Part shown: positions 1 to 13,754 of the stretch, piece after piece | Numbering within the stretch: position 1 is the first letter of the stretch | Layout: every line of letters begins with the position of its first letter | Source of the DNA: Streptomyces sp. LHD-70 | GTDB lineage: Bacteria; Actinomycetota; Actinomycetes; Streptomycetales; Streptomycetaceae | Length of the DNA: 64,000 nucleotides | Assembly (NCBI RefSeq): GCF_031157275.1 | Contig: NZ_JAVIFW010000008.1 | Span: forward strand, 248,001 to 312,000 | Direction: 5' to 3' | Translations under genes and position numbers: made by a program | The notes under the pieces: model-generated | What the model saw: the letters and a program-made list of their open reading frames with translations, nothing else | What the model was told of the DNA's origin: nothing | Database searches by the model: none

Positions 1-175
1 TGATGTGACGGGTCATCGCGATACGAGCGGCCTCGATCTGACGGTTCGTCACGTAGGCCGGGGTGAGCGCCTGGATGCCGTACTCGCCGAACGCAACCTG
101 CGTACCACCCTTGGACATACCGCTGCGCTTCGGGTGGTGCTGCTTGCGGTGCTTGACCCTACGGGGGATCAGCAT
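1..175 (-). CDS. rplP: 50S ribosomal protein L16 (N-terminal part, runs off the left edge)
   Basis: Only the first 58 codons are in the window. They begin MLIPRRVKHRKQHHPKRSG and continue with GGTQVAFGEYGIQAL, the usual L16 N-terminus. L16 sits at the central protuberance and A-site finger of the large subunit. The ATG at 175 follows the rpsC stop by five bases, so it is translated as the next S10-operon gene after rpsC. The C-terminal part lies outside the window. Confidence 0.97.
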   Translation of the reverse strand, partial: MLIPRRVKHRKQHHPKRSGMSKGGTQVAFGEYGIQALTPAYVTNRQIEAARIAMTRHI

Positions 176-180
176 TTCGG

Positions 181-1032
181 TCAGGCCTCCGTTCCGGTGC
201 TCTCAGCAGCCGGAGCGGCAGCGGCAGGAGCGTCGGCCTTGGGGGCCTCGGCGGTCTGCTGCTGGCCCTGGGCCCCCTGCTGCTGCGGCTTACGACCGCG
301 ACCGCCACGCTCGCCACCGCGGCCACCACGGGCCGGGCGGTCGTTGCCACCACGGGCCGGACGGTTACCGGCGCGGGCAGCGGCGTTCTCGGCGCGGACC
401 TCGGCGATGTTCTTGACGTCGCCCTTGTAGATCCAGACCTTCACGCCGATGCGGCCGAAGGTCGTCTTGGCCTCGAAGAAGCCGTAGTCGACGTTCGCGC
501 GGAGCGTGTGCAGGGGCACACGGCCCTCGCGGTAGAACTCCGAGCGCGACATCTCGGCGCCGCCGAGACGTCCGCCGCACTGGATCTTGATGCCCTTGGC
601 GCCGGCCTTCATCGTGCCCTGCATGCTCTTACGCATGGCGCGACGGAAGGAGACGCGGGAGGACAGCTGCTCGGCAACGGCCTGGGCCACGAGCTGCGCA
701 TCGGTCTCGGGGCTCTTGACCTCGAGGATGTTCAGCTGGACCTGCTTGCCGGTGAGCTTCTCGAGGTCACCGCGGATGCGGTCGGCCTCGGCGCCACGGC
801 GGCCGATGACGATGCCCGGACGGGCGGTGTGGATGTCCACGCGGACACGGTCACGGGTGCGCTCGATCTCAACCTTCGAGATGCCGGCGCGCTCCATGCC
901 GGACGTCATCATCCGACGGATGGCGACGTCTTCCTTGACGTAGTCCTTGTACAGCTTGTCGGCGTACCAACGCGACTTGAAGTCGGTCGTGACACCGAGC
1001 CGGAACCCGTGCGGGTTTACCTTCTGGCCCAT
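181..1032 (-). CDS. rpsC: 30S ribosomal protein S3
   Basis: 283 residues starting MGQKVNPHGFRLG, the S3 signature start. The N-terminal KH domain has the expected GRRGAEADRIR segment, followed by the S3 C-terminal domain (GRLGGAEMSRSE, then RADVDYG-type sequence). The last 65 or so residues are an Arg/Gly/Gln/Ala-rich tail (GGNDRPARGGRGG), which makes it longer than the 233-residue E. coli protein; such tails are usual in actinobacteria. The ATG overlaps the rplV stop by one base (TAATG), implying translational coupling. S3 forms part of the mRNA entry tunnel. Confidence 0.98.
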   Translation of the reverse strand: MGQKVNPHGFRLGVTTDFKSRWYADKLYKDYVKEDVAIRRMMTSGMERAGISKVEIERTRDRVRVDIHTARPGIVIGRRGAEADRIRGDLEKLTGKQVQLNILEVKSPETDAQLVAQAVAEQLSSRVSFRRAMRKSMQGTMKAGAKGIKIQCGGRLGGAEMSRSEFYREGRVPLHTLRANVDYGFFEAKTTFGRIGVKVWIYKGDVKNIAEVRAENAAARAGNRPARGGNDRPARGGRGGERGGRGRKPQQQGAQGQQQTAEAPKADAPAAAAPAAESTGTEA

Positions 1033-1379
1033 TACCGGGTTCCTTCCTTGCTGCTGACGACCACGGTGATGTGGCTGGTCCGCTTGCGGATCCGGTAGGC
1101 ACGGCCCTGGGCACGCGGACGGAACCGCTTCAGGGTCGGGCCCTCGTCGACGTACGCCTCGCTGATGACCAGCGAAGAGGCGTCGGTGTGGTCGTAGTTG
1201 TGCGCGGCGTTGGCGATGGCGCTGTCAAGCACCTTGCCGACCGGCACGGACGCGGCCTGCGGGGCGAAACGCAGGACCGCCTGGGCCTCCGTGGCATCCA
1301 TGCCACGGATGAGGTCCACCACGCGGCGGGCCTTCATGGGCGTGACGCGGATGTACCGCGCCTGGGCCCTGGCTTCCAT
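1032..1379 (-). CDS. rplV: 50S ribosomal protein L22
   Basis: 115 residues from the ATG at 1379 (MEARAQARYIRVTPMKARR). An upstream in-frame ATG at 1415 would add 12 residues not found in the family, so the inner start is chosen. L22 lines the peptide exit tunnel; the beta-hairpin segment near the C-terminus (GRAYRIRKRTSHI) is intact. Part of the S10 operon between rpsS and rpsC. Confidence 0.97.
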   Translation of the reverse strand: MEARAQARYIRVTPMKARRVVDLIRGMDATEAQAVLRFAPQAASVPVGKVLDSAIANAAHNYDHTDASSLVISEAYVDEGPTLKRFRPRAQGRAYRIRKRTSHITVVVSSKEGTR

Positions 1380-1423
1380 GGTTGTCCCTTCGGTGTTCTT
1401 CATCAGTCTCTGCACCCGCCTCG

Positions 1424-1705
1424 TCAGCGACGCTTCGACTTGCGGTCGTCCTTGACGTGGCCGCGGAAGGTGCGGGTCGGCGCAAACTCGCCGAGCTTGT
1501 GGCCGACCATCGACTCGGTGACGAACACCGGGATGTGGGTCTTGCCGTTGTGCACCGCGAGCGTGTGGCCGAGCATGGCCGGCACGATCATGGAGCGTCG
1601 GGACCAGGTCTTGATGACGTTCTTGGAACCAGCTTCGTTCTGTACGTCCACCTTCTTGATCAGGTGGTCGTCGACGAAGGGCCCCTTCTTCAGGCTACGA
1701 GGCAT
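1424..1705 (-). CDS. rpsS: 30S ribosomal protein S19
   Basis: 93 residues, MPRSLKKGPFVDDHLIKKV, with the conserved HNGKTHIPVFVTESMVGHKLGEF block. S19 binds the head of the small subunit near S13. It lies 12 bases after rplB in the S10 operon and has the family's normal length. Confidence 0.98.
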   Translation of the reverse strand: MPRSLKKGPFVDDHLIKKVDVQNEAGSKNVIKTWSRRSMIVPAMLGHTLAVHNGKTHIPVFVTESMVGHKLGEFAPTRTFRGHVKDDRKSKRR

Positions 1706-1717
1706 CTCAACCCGTCC

Positions 1718-2554
1718 TTAGCGCTTCTTGTTCGTCTTGCGGCGGCGGACGATGTACTTGTTCGACGCCTTCTTGGGCGAACGAGTACGGCCTTCCTTCT
1801 TGCCCCAGGGCGAGACCGGGTGGCGACCACCGGAGGTCTTGCCCTCACCACCACCGTGCGGGTGGTCAACCGGGTTCATCACGACACCACGAACGGTGGG
1901 TCGGACGCCCAGCCAGCGCTTACGGCCGGCCTTACCCCAGTTGATGTTCGACTGCTCGGCGTTGCCGACCTCGCCAATCGTGGCGCGGCAGCGGACGTCG
2001 ACCAGGCGGATCTCTCCGGACGGCATGCGGAGGTGGGCCATCGAGCCCTCCTTCGCAAGCAGCTGCACGGAGGCACCCGCGGAACGGGCGAACTTCGCGC
2101 CACCACCGGGACGGAGCTCGATCGCGTGGATCGTGGTACCGACCGGGATGTTGCGGAGCGCCAGGTTGTTACCGGGCTTGATGTCGGCGCCGGGGCCGTT
2201 CTCGATCCGGTCGCCCTGGTTCAGGCCACGCGGAGCGATGATGTAGCGCTTCTCGCCGTCTGCGTAGTGCAGCAGCGCGATGCGCGCGGTGCGGTTGGGG
2301 TCGTACTCGATGTGCGCGACCTTCGCCGGCACGCCGTCCTTGTCGTGACGACGGAAGTCGATCACTCGGTAGGCGCGCTTGTGGCCACCGCCCTGGTGGC
2401 GGACGGTCACACGACCGGAATTGTTACGGCCGCCCTTGCTGTGCAGCGGGCGGACCAGCGACTTCTCCGGCGTGGACCGCGTGACCTCGACGAAGTCGGC
2501 GACGGAGGAGCCACGGCGGCCCGGCGTCGTCGGCTTGTACTTGCGGATTCCCAT
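1718..2554 (-). CDS. rplB: 50S ribosomal protein L2
   Basis: 278 residues, MGIRKYKPTTPGRRGSSV at the start. The C-terminal region retains the GVVMNPVDHPHGGGEG motif containing the conserved histidine near the peptidyl transferase centre. L2 is needed for subunit association. Standard S10-operon position between rplW and rpsS. Confidence 0.98.
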   Translation of the reverse strand: MGIRKYKPTTPGRRGSSVADFVEVTRSTPEKSLVRPLHSKGGRNNSGRVTVRHQGGGHKRAYRVIDFRRHDKDGVPAKVAHIEYDPNRTARIALLHYADGEKRYIIAPRGLNQGDRIENGPGADIKPGNNLALRNIPVGTTIHAIELRPGGGAKFARSAGASVQLLAKEGSMAHLRMPSGEIRLVDVRCRATIGEVGNAEQSNINWGKAGRKRWLGVRPTVRGVVMNPVDHPHGGGEGKTSGGRHPVSPWGKKEGRTRSPKKASNKYIVRRRKTNKKR

Positions 2555-2592
2555 TTCTCAGTCCTCGTCCGATATCGGACCAGGGCACTCCG

Positions 2593-2913
2593 TTAGGAGG
2601 CCTGGCCGAAGATGTCGATACGGTCGCCCTCGGCGAGGGTCACGATGGCCCGCTTGGTGTCGGCACGCTTGCCGAAACCGGTGCGGGTGCGCTTCCGCTT
2701 GCCCTGACGGTTGATCGTGTTGACCCCGGTGACCTTGACCGAGAAGACCGCCTCGACGGCCTGCTTGATCTGGGTCTTGTTGGAGCCAGGCGCGACGATG
2801 AACGTGTACTTGTTCTCGTCGAGCAGCGCGTAGCTCTTCTCCGAAACAACCGGCTTGACGAGGACGTCGCGCGGGTCGGTGAAGGTCTTGCTGGTGACGG
2901 TGGCCTCAGACAT
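2593..2913 (-). CDS. rplW: 50S ribosomal protein L23
   Basis: 106 residues (DVLVKPVVSEKSYALLDENKY near the N-terminus). L23 lies at the tunnel exit and docks trigger factor and SRP. Its start codon overlaps the rplD stop at 2913, so translation of the two is coupled. Confidence 0.97.
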   Translation of the reverse strand: MSEATVTSKTFTDPRDVLVKPVVSEKSYALLDENKYTFIVAPGSNKTQIKQAVEAVFSVKVTGVNTINRQGKRKRTRTGFGKRADTKRAIVTLAEGDRIDIFGQAS

Positions 2914-3563
2914 CAGGCCTCGCTCCCTTCGGTCTCAGCGGCCTTGGGGCCAGCGACGAAGGAGTCGAAGGCGGCCTTGGTGAAGACCACGTCGTCCGAG
3001 ACGAGCACGTCGTACGTGTTCAGCTGGCCCGGCTCCAGGATGTGCACCTGGGGCAGGTTGCGGGCGGACAGCAGGGCCTTCTCGTCCTCGCGGGTGACGA
3101 CCAGGAGCAGGTTCTTGCGCTCCGAGATCTTGCCCAGGAGGGTCTTGGCGCCCTTGGTGGAGATGTCGCCCTCGACCACGTCGGACACGACGTGGATGCG
3201 GTCGTGACGCGCCCGGTCGGTGAGGGCACCGCGCAGGGCGGCGGCCTTCATCTTCTTCGGGGTGCGCTGCGAGTAGTCACGCGGCACGGGGCCGTGGACC
3301 ACGCCACCGCCGGCGAACTGCGGCGCACGGGTCGAACCCTGGCGCGCGCGGCCGGTGCCCTTCTGGCGGTAAGGCTTACGGCCACCGCCGCGGACCTCGG
3401 CGCGAGTCTTGGTCTTGTGCGTGCCCTGGCGGGCAGCGGCCAGCTGCGCGACAACAACCTGGTGGATCAGCGGAATGCTGACCTTGGCGTCGAAGATCTC
3501 CGCAGGGAGTTCGACGGACCCGGCCTTGTCGCCAACCGGCGAAAGGATGTCAATGGTGCTCAT
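2913..3563 (-). CDS. rplD: 50S ribosomal protein L4
   Basis: 216 residues. The Arg/Gly-rich extended loop that reaches into the exit tunnel is clear (RGGGRKPYRQKGTGRARQG, about residues 60-80). In E. coli L4 also represses the S10 operon; whether it does so here is unknown, as no E. coli-type S10 leader is recognisable. Lies nine bases after rplC. Confidence 0.97.
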   Translation of the reverse strand: MSTIDILSPVGDKAGSVELPAEIFDAKVSIPLIHQVVVAQLAAARQGTHKTKTRAEVRGGGRKPYRQKGTGRARQGSTRAPQFAGGGVVHGPVPRDYSQRTPKKMKAAALRGALTDRARHDRIHVVSDVVEGDISTKGAKTLLGKISERKNLLLVVTREDEKALLSARNLPQVHILEPGQLNTYDVLVSDDVVFTKAAFDSFVAGPKAAETEGSEA

Positions 3564-3571
3564 CGGTTACC

Positions 3572-4216
3572 TCAGGCCCCCTTGGCCGCGGTACGGACCA
3601 GGACGAGGCCGCCGTTCGGACCAGGAACCGCGCCCTTGATGAGCAGCAGACCCTTCTCCGCGTCAACGGCGTGGACGGTCAGGTTCTGGGTGGTGACCCG
3701 CTCGTTGCCCATGCGACCGGCCATCCGCATGCCCTTGAAGACACGACCGGGGGTGGCGCAGCCACCGATGGAACCGGGCATACGGTGCACACGGTGGGCA
3801 CCGTGGGACGCCTTGCCACCCTTGAAGTTGTGGCGCTTCATGACACCGGCGAAGCCCTTGCCCTTGGTCTTGCCCGTGACGTCAACCTTGACGCCGGACT
3901 CGAAGACCTCGGCAGTGATCTCCTGGCCGAGCGTGTACTCGCTGGCGTCGGAGGTACGGAGCTCCACCAGGTGGCGGCGCGGGGTCACGTCGGCCTTGGC
4001 GAAGTGGCCCTTGAGGGGCTTGTTCACCTTGCGAGGGTCGATCTCGCCGAAGGCGATCTGGACCGACTCGTAGCCGTCGGTGTCATTCGTACGGACCTGG
4101 GTCACGACGTTCGGGCCGGCCTTGACGACGGTGACGGGGACAACGCGGTTGTTGTCGTCCCACACCTGAGTCATGCCGAGCTTCTCGCCCAGGATGCCCT
4201 TGATCTGCTTAGCCAT
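3572..4216 (-). CDS. rplC: 50S ribosomal protein L3
   Basis: 214 residues, MAKQIKGILGEKLGMTQVW. The central extension with GGKASHGAHRVHRMPGSIG that approaches the peptidyl transferase centre is present, including the glutamine-site environment methylated in E. coli. Second gene of the S10 operon, 17 bases after rpsJ. Confidence 0.98.
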   Translation of the reverse strand: MAKQIKGILGEKLGMTQVWDDNNRVVPVTVVKAGPNVVTQVRTNDTDGYESVQIAFGEIDPRKVNKPLKGHFAKADVTPRRHLVELRTSDASEYTLGQEITAEVFESGVKVDVTGKTKGKGFAGVMKRHNFKGGKASHGAHRVHRMPGSIGGCATPGRVFKGMRMAGRMGNERVTTQNLTVHAVDAEKGLLLIKGAVPGPNGGLVLVRTAAKGA

Positions 4217-4233
4217 TCTCGATCACCGGGCCC

Positions 4234-4542
4234 TTAGAGCTTGATCTCGATGTCGACACCGGCCGGAAGGTCGAGTCGCATCAGAGAGTCAACGGTCTTG
4301 GGCGTCGGGTCGAGAATGTCGATCAGGCGCTTGTGCGTGCGCATCTCGAAGTGCTCGCGCGAGTCCTTGTACTTGTGCGGCGACTTGATGACGCAGTACA
4401 CGTTCTTCTCGGTAGGCAGCGGCACCGGGCCCGCGACCGACGCACCAGTACGCGTCACCGTCTCGACGATCTTCTTCGCCGAGGAGTCGATGACTTCGTG
4501 GTCGTAGGCCTTGAGCCGGATGCGGATCTTCTGTCCCGCCAT
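4234..4542 (-). CDS. rpsJ: 30S ribosomal protein S10 (NusE)
   Basis: 102 residues, MAGQKIRIRLKAYDHEVID. S10 is both a small-subunit head protein and the NusE antitermination partner of NusG, whose gene also lies in this window. First gene of its operon; the ATG at 4542 is preceded by about 450 bases of leader and promoter sequence before the tuf terminator. Confidence 0.98.
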   Translation of the reverse strand: MAGQKIRIRLKAYDHEVIDSSAKKIVETVTRTGASVAGPVPLPTEKNVYCVIKSPHKYKDSREHFEMRTHKRLIDILDPTPKTVDSLMRLDLPAGVDIEIKL

Positions 4543-4601
4543 GGCTACTTAGTAGTCCTGTCTCTCGTAACGCTCTGGAACCCGGCAGCTTCCACTCTTC
4601 T

Positions 4602-4626
4602 CCGACCCACGCGGTCGGGCGTGTCG
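4602..4626 (-). promoter_or_regulatory. Conserved 25-nt leader element of rpsJ
   Basis: A 25-base block 60-84 nt upstream of the rpsJ ATG matches a block upstream of rpsL (9486-9510) at 24 of 25 positions. Its core on the plus strand, CGACCCACGCGGTCG, has inverted arms CGACC/GGTCG and could form a small hairpin in the transcript. The position, well downstream of the predicted promoter, suggests a 5' UTR element rather than a promoter box. Function is unknown. Confidence 0.6.
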
Positions 4627-4935
4627 CAACCTCGCTGACACGGATCTCCCGAAGGAAAATTCCCTGCTAGGGGGTGCGGGCCCGAAGACCGCGGCCGAGG
4701 AAGACTGTGCTGTTCACCAGCCTGGCCACCGGATGCCTGGCCGAGGCACCCCGCTGACACTTCCCGGAAGATTCCCGTACGTCCGCTCCAGCGCTGCCTC
4801 ACGGCAGTTGGGGCGACGAGTACTGTGGGACTCGCTTCCGGTCCTCCCGGCGGGAGGCGCGCAGCATCGGCACTCAACCGAGCAACCTGGACAGTGTGCC
4901 ATATGGGTCGCACCGGGCGCCAATCGGGGCCCGGA

Positions 4936-4963
4936 AGCGTACCCCTCGAAGAGGTCTTGTCAA
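4936..4963 (-). promoter_or_regulatory. Putative promoter of the S10 operon
   Basis: On the minus strand TTGACA (4963-4958) and TACGCT (4941-4936) are separated by 16 bases, a good match to vegetative HrdB-type promoters. Transcription would start near 4930, leaving a leader of about 390 nt before rpsJ. A weaker second candidate is TTGGCG/CACACT at 4923-4893 with a 19-base spacer. Otherwise the 4543-4996 gap shows only the shared 25-nt element and no ORF worth calling. Confidence 0.5.
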
Positions 4964-4996
4964 ACCCGGCGCCCCGCCGAACAGTTGAAGAACGGC

Positions 4997-5033
4997 CGAA
5001 GCCCCCGTACGCAACAGGCGTACGGGGGCTTCG
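4997..5033 (-). terminator. Terminator of the str operon (after tuf)
   Basis: A perfect 16-bp inverted repeat (4997-5012 with 5018-5033) and a 5-base loop lie 44 bases beyond the tuf stop. The stem is GC-rich in the middle (CCCCCGTACGC). It has no strong U-run, as is common for Streptomyces terminators. Confidence 0.85.
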
Positions 5034-5076
5034 ACTTGAGCTGTAGCTCCAAGGAGCTACCAGGTCAGAGCATCAA

Positions 5077-6270
<1,194 letters not shown>

Positions 6271-6346
6271 TGGGTCCTCCTGTGGAGTGGTTCTGGTACG
6301 CCTTACTCATCGGCGCCAGGTGATCTTTGCTGGGATGCCGGGGCCC

Positions 6347-6381
6347 GGGGCACTCCGTCACGGAATCGGACGGAATGCCCC
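6347..6381 (-). terminator. Strong hairpin in the fusA-tuf gap
   Basis: In the minus-strand transcript a 13-bp stem with one G-U pair (6381-6369 with 6359-6347) closes a 9-base loop about 77 nt upstream of the tuf start. No U-run follows. It could be a partial terminator, an attenuator or an RNA-processing site that lets tuf be expressed apart from fusA. Confidence 0.5.
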
Positions 6382-6423
6382 AGCAGGCTCCGGTGACAAG
6401 CCTAAAGCGTGAACTCGGGTGAG

Positions 6424-8550
6424 TTACTCGCCCTTGGCCTTCGCGATGATCTCCTCGGCGACGTTCCGGGGAACCTCGGCGTAGGAGTCGAACTGCATCG
6501 AGTAGCTTGCGCGACCCGAGGTCTTGCTGCGGAGGTCGCCGACGTAGCCGAACATCTCCGAAAGGGGCACGAGGCCCTTCACGACGCGAGCGCCGGCGCG
6601 CTCCTCCATGGCCTGGATGTTGCCACGGCGGGAGTTGATGTCGCCGATGACCTCACCCATGTAGTCCTCGGGCGTGGTGACCTCGACGGCCATCATCGGC
6701 TCGAGCAGCACGGGGCTGGCCTTGCGCGCGGCCTCCTTGAACGCCTGCGAACCGGCGATCTTGAAGGCGAGCTCGGAGGAGTCGACCTCGTGGTAGGCAC
6801 CGTCGATGAGCGTGATGCGGACGCCCGTCATCTCGTAGCCCGCCAGGATGCCGAACTGCATGGCCTCCTGCGCACCCGCGTCCACCGAGGGGATGTACTC
6901 CTTGGGGATGCGGCCACCGGTGACCTTGTTGACGAACTCGTACGACGAGTCGCCGCCCTCGATGGGCTCGATCGCGATCTGGACCTTCGCGAACTGACCG
7001 GTACCACCGGTCTGCTTCTTGTGCGTGAAGTCCACGCGCTCGACGGCCTTGCGGATCGTCTCGCGGTACGCGACCTGCGGCTTGCCGACGTTGGCCTCGA
7101 CCTTGAACTCCCGCTTCATGCGGTCGACCAGGACGTCGAGGTGGAGCTCGCCCATACCACCGATGATGGTCTGGCCGGTCTCCTCGTCCGAGTGCACCTG
7201 GAAGGAGGGGTCCTCCTCCGCGAGACGCTGGATGGCGACACCCAGCTTCTCCTGGTCACCCTTGGACTTGGGCTCGATCGCGACCTGGATCACCGGCGCC
7301 GGGAAGTCCATGGACTCCAGGATGACCGGGTTCTTGTCGTCGCACAGCGTCTCACCGGTGGTGGTCTGCTTCAGGCCCATGACGGCGACGATGTCACCGG
7401 CGCCCACCGACGCGATCTCCTCACGCTTGTTCGCGTGCATGCGGTAGATCTTGCCGATGCGCTCCTTCTTGCCCTTGACGGAGTTCAGCACCGCGGTGCC
7501 GGCCTCCAGGCGACCCGAGTAAACCCGGATGAAGGTGAGCTTGCCGAGGTGCGGGTCGCTCGCGATCTTGAACGCGAGGGCCGACAGCGGCTCGGAGTCG
7601 GACGGCTTGCGCTCGATGACCTTCTCCGCGTCCTTGACGTCCTGGCCCTCGACGGCCTCGACGTCCAGCGGGGAAGGCAGGTAGCGCACGACCGCGTCGA
7701 GCAGGGGCTGAACGCCCTTGTTCTTGAACGCGGTGCCGCAGAACACGGGGGTGACGGTCGTGTCGCCGCCCTTGCCGGAGGCGATGGTGATGCGGCGGAC
7801 CGCCGCGTACAGCTGCTCCACGGTGGGCTCGGTGCCCTCCAGGTACAGCTCCATCATCTCTTCGTCGTTCTCGGCGACCGTCTCGAGCAGCTTGCCGCGC
7901 CACTCGTCGGCGGCCTCGGTGTGCGTCGCCGGGATGTCGATGGTGTCGTAGGCCTCGCCCTTGGCGGCGTCGGCCGACCAGACGTACGCCTTCATCGTCA
8001 CCAGGTCGACGACGCCCTTGAAGTCAGCCTCCGCGCCGATGGGCAGCTGCATGACGATCGGGGTCGCACCCAGGCGGTCGATGATCATGTCGACGCAGCG
8101 GTGGAACTCGGCACCCGTGCGGTCGAGCTTGTTGACGAAGCAGATACGCGGAACGCCGTAGCGGTCCGCCTGACGCCAAACGGTCTCGGACTGGGGCTCG
8201 ACGCCGGCCACGCCGTCGAACACGGTCACAGCGCCATCCAGCACACGCAGGGAGCGCTCCACCTCGACGGTGAAGTCGACGTGCCCCGGGGTGTCGATGA
8301 TGTTGATCGTGTGGTCGACGTCCTCGAGCGGCCAGTGGCAGGTGGTGGCAGCAGACGTGATCGTGATGCCACGCTCCTGCTCCTGCTCCATCCAGTCCAT
8401 CGTGGCGGCGCCGTCGTGGACCTCACCGATCTTGTACGAGACGCCGGTGTAGAACAGGATCCGCTCGGTGGTGGTCGTCTTGCCCGCGTCGATGTGGGCC
8501 ATGATGCCGATGTTGCGCACCTTGGCCAGGTCAAGCGAAGTGGTAGCCAT
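6424..8550 (-). CDS. fusA: Elongation factor G
   Basis: 708 residues, the normal EF-G length. The G domain has AHIDAGKTTTTERILFYTG near the N-terminus, DTPGHVDF and NKLD; domains II-V follow and end with the QFDSYAEVP region. EF-G drives ribosomal translocation. It follows rpsG by 39 bases in the str operon. Confidence 0.98.
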   Translation of the reverse strand: MATTSLDLAKVRNIGIMAHIDAGKTTTTERILFYTGVSYKIGEVHDGAATMDWMEQEQERGITITSAATTCHWPLEDVDHTINIIDTPGHVDFTVEVERSLRVLDGAVTVFDGVAGVEPQSETVWRQADRYGVPRICFVNKLDRTGAEFHRCVDMIIDRLGATPIVMQLPIGAEADFKGVVDLVTMKAYVWSADAAKGEAYDTIDIPATHTEAADEWRGKLLETVAENDEEMMELYLEGTEPTVEQLYAAVRRITIASGKGGDTTVTPVFCGTAFKNKGVQPLLDAVVRYLPSPLDVEAVEGQDVKDAEKVIERKPSDSEPLSALAFKIASDPHLGKLTFIRVYSGRLEAGTAVLNSVKGKKERIGKIYRMHANKREEIASVGAGDIVAVMGLKQTTTGETLCDDKNPVILESMDFPAPVIQVAIEPKSKGDQEKLGVAIQRLAEEDPSFQVHSDEETGQTIIGGMGELHLDVLVDRMKREFKVEANVGKPQVAYRETIRKAVERVDFTHKKQTGGTGQFAKVQIAIEPIEGGDSSYEFVNKVTGGRIPKEYIPSVDAGAQEAMQFGILAGYEMTGVRITLIDGAYHEVDSSELAFKIAGSQAFKEAARKASPVLLEPMMAVEVTTPEDYMGEVIGDINSRRGNIQAMEERAGARVVKGLVPLSEMFGYVGDLRSKTSGRASYSMQFDSYAEVPRNVAEEIIAKAKGE

Positions 8551-8589
8551 ATCGGCTCAGTCTTCTCTCGGTCTCGATGTGGGTTGCGA

Positions 8590-9060
8590 CTACCAGCGGT
8601 AGTGCGCGAAGGCCTTGTTGGACTCGGCCATCTTGTGCGTGTCCTCGCGCTTCTTCACGGCTGCGCCGAGGCCGTTGGAGGCGTCGAGCAGCTCGTTCAT
8701 CAGACGCTCGGTCATCGTCTTCTCGCGACGAGCGCGGGAGTAGCCGACGAGCCAGCGGAGCGCGAGGGTGTTGGCGCGGCCGGGCTTGACCTCGATCGGC
8801 ACCTGGTAGGTCGCGCCACCGACACGGCGGGACTTGACCTCGAGGGTGGGCTTGATGTTCTCAAGCGCACGCTTCAGGGTGATGACCGGGTCGTTGCTGG
8901 TCTTCTCGCGCAGGCCCTCCATGGCGCCGTACACGATGCGCTCGGCGGTGGAGCGCTTGCCGTTCAGCAGCACCTTGTTGATGAGCGACGTCACCAGAGG
9001 AGAACCGTAGACCGGGTCGATGATGACCGGGCGCTTCGGGGCGGGGCCCTTACGAGGCAT
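8590..9060 (-). CDS. rpsG: 30S ribosomal protein S7
   Basis: 156 residues, MPRKGPAPKRPVIIDPVYG. S7 nucleates assembly of the 30S head and contacts the E-site tRNA. Two bases separate it from the rpsL stop. C-terminal NKAFAHYRW matches the family ending. Confidence 0.98.
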   Translation of the reverse strand: MPRKGPAPKRPVIIDPVYGSPLVTSLINKVLLNGKRSTAERIVYGAMEGLREKTSNDPVITLKRALENIKPTLEVKSRRVGGATYQVPIEVKPGRANTLALRWLVGYSRARREKTMTERLMNELLDASNGLGAAVKKREDTHKMAESNKAFAHYRW

Positions 9061-9062
9061 TT

Positions 9063-9434
9063 CTACTTCTCCTTCTTGGCGCCGTAGCGGCTGCGGGCCT
9101 GCTTGCGGTTCTTGACCGCCTGGGTGTCGAGCGCACCACGGATGATCTTGTAGCGAACACCCGGCAGGTCCTTCACACGACCGCCACGCACGAGCACGAT
9201 GGAGTGCTCCTGCAGGTTGTGCCCCTCACCCGGGATGTACGCCGTGACCTCGATGCCGGAGGTCAGACGCACACGCGCGACCTTCCGGAGCGCCGAGTTC
9301 GGCTTCTTCGGGGTGGTGGTGAACACACGCGTGCAGACGCCACGACGCTGAGGCGAGGCCTCAAGAGCCGGGGTCTTGGTCTTCTCGACCTTGTCCTGCC
9401 GGCCCTTCCGGACCAGCTGCTGGATCGTAGGCAC
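9063..9434 (-). CDS. rpsL: 30S ribosomal protein S12
   Basis: 123 residues from the GTG at 9434 (PTIQQLVRKGRQDK follows). Longer upstream readings in this frame add 62 residues absent from the family. The lysines changed in streptomycin-resistant mutants, in PKKPNSALRK and in RGGRVKDLPG, are the wild-type lysines. First gene of the str operon, preceded by a well-formed promoter and the leader element shared with rpsJ. Confidence 0.97.
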   Translation of the reverse strand: MPTIQQLVRKGRQDKVEKTKTPALEASPQRRGVCTRVFTTTPKKPNSALRKVARVRLTSGIEVTAYIPGEGHNLQEHSIVLVRGGRVKDLPGVRYKIIRGALDTQAVKNRKQARSRYGAKKEK

Positions 9435-9485
9435 TACTTCTCCGGTTTCTGTGTGCCGTATGAGTAAAGCTAACCTGGAACGTTG

Positions 9486-9510
9486 CCGACCCACGCGGTC
9501 GGGTGTGTCG
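9486..9510 (-). promoter_or_regulatory. Conserved 25-nt leader element of rpsL
   Basis: Second copy of the block described at 4602-4626, differing by one C/T change. It ends 52 nt before the rpsL GTG and about 110 nt after the predicted transcription start, so it would lie inside the 5' UTR in the same relation to the first gene as in the S10 operon. Confidence 0.6.
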
Positions 9511-9628
9511 AATCCCGCAGACTCCAGCCGTAAGGCAAGAGGGGCACGGATTGCGGTGGCCGTAAGCGACATCCCCTGCGGCAGAAGACACGCACGGGAG
9601 CCAGGGCACACCCCAGGCACAAGGTCTG

Positions 9629-9657
9629 AGCGTACCTACCTCACGGAGCTGGGTCAA
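9629..9657 (-). promoter_or_regulatory. Putative promoter of the str operon
   Basis: Minus strand TTGACC (9657-9652) and TACGCT (9634-9629) are 17 bases apart, a near-ideal vegetative promoter with the same -10 hexamer as the rpsJ promoter. Predicted leader about 190 nt. The remaining sequence to 9804 shows no further signal. Confidence 0.65.
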
Positions 9658-9804
9658 AACAAATGCGATCGCGCGCGACACGCCGGACTTGTCCCTTGCC
9701 ACGGCTTACCTGAGCAGACCCCCGCGACAACCGTGCCGGCTCTCCGGAAAACGCCCCTCCACCGCAGCTGAGCCCGACCACCGCCACTCCCCCGAAACCG
9801 CCAA

Positions 9805-9837
9805 AAGGCGGCCACCCCCGCAGGGATGACCGCCCTT
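9805..9837 (-). terminator. Terminator of the rpoBC operon
   Basis: Beyond the rpoC stop the transcript forms GGCGG...CCGCC with G-U-containing pairs between (9834-9823 with 9818-9807) around a short loop, followed by TTTT. It resembles the rplL terminator at 17827-17858 in sequence. Confidence 0.65.
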
Positions 9838-9854
9838 CAGCTCAAGCTGCTCGC

Positions 9855-13754
<3,900 letters not shown>

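Noticed and set aside
6409..9087. An 892-codon plus-strand frame opposite fusA and rpsG
   Set aside because: Antisense shadow of EF-G and S7 with no start context or recognisable motif.
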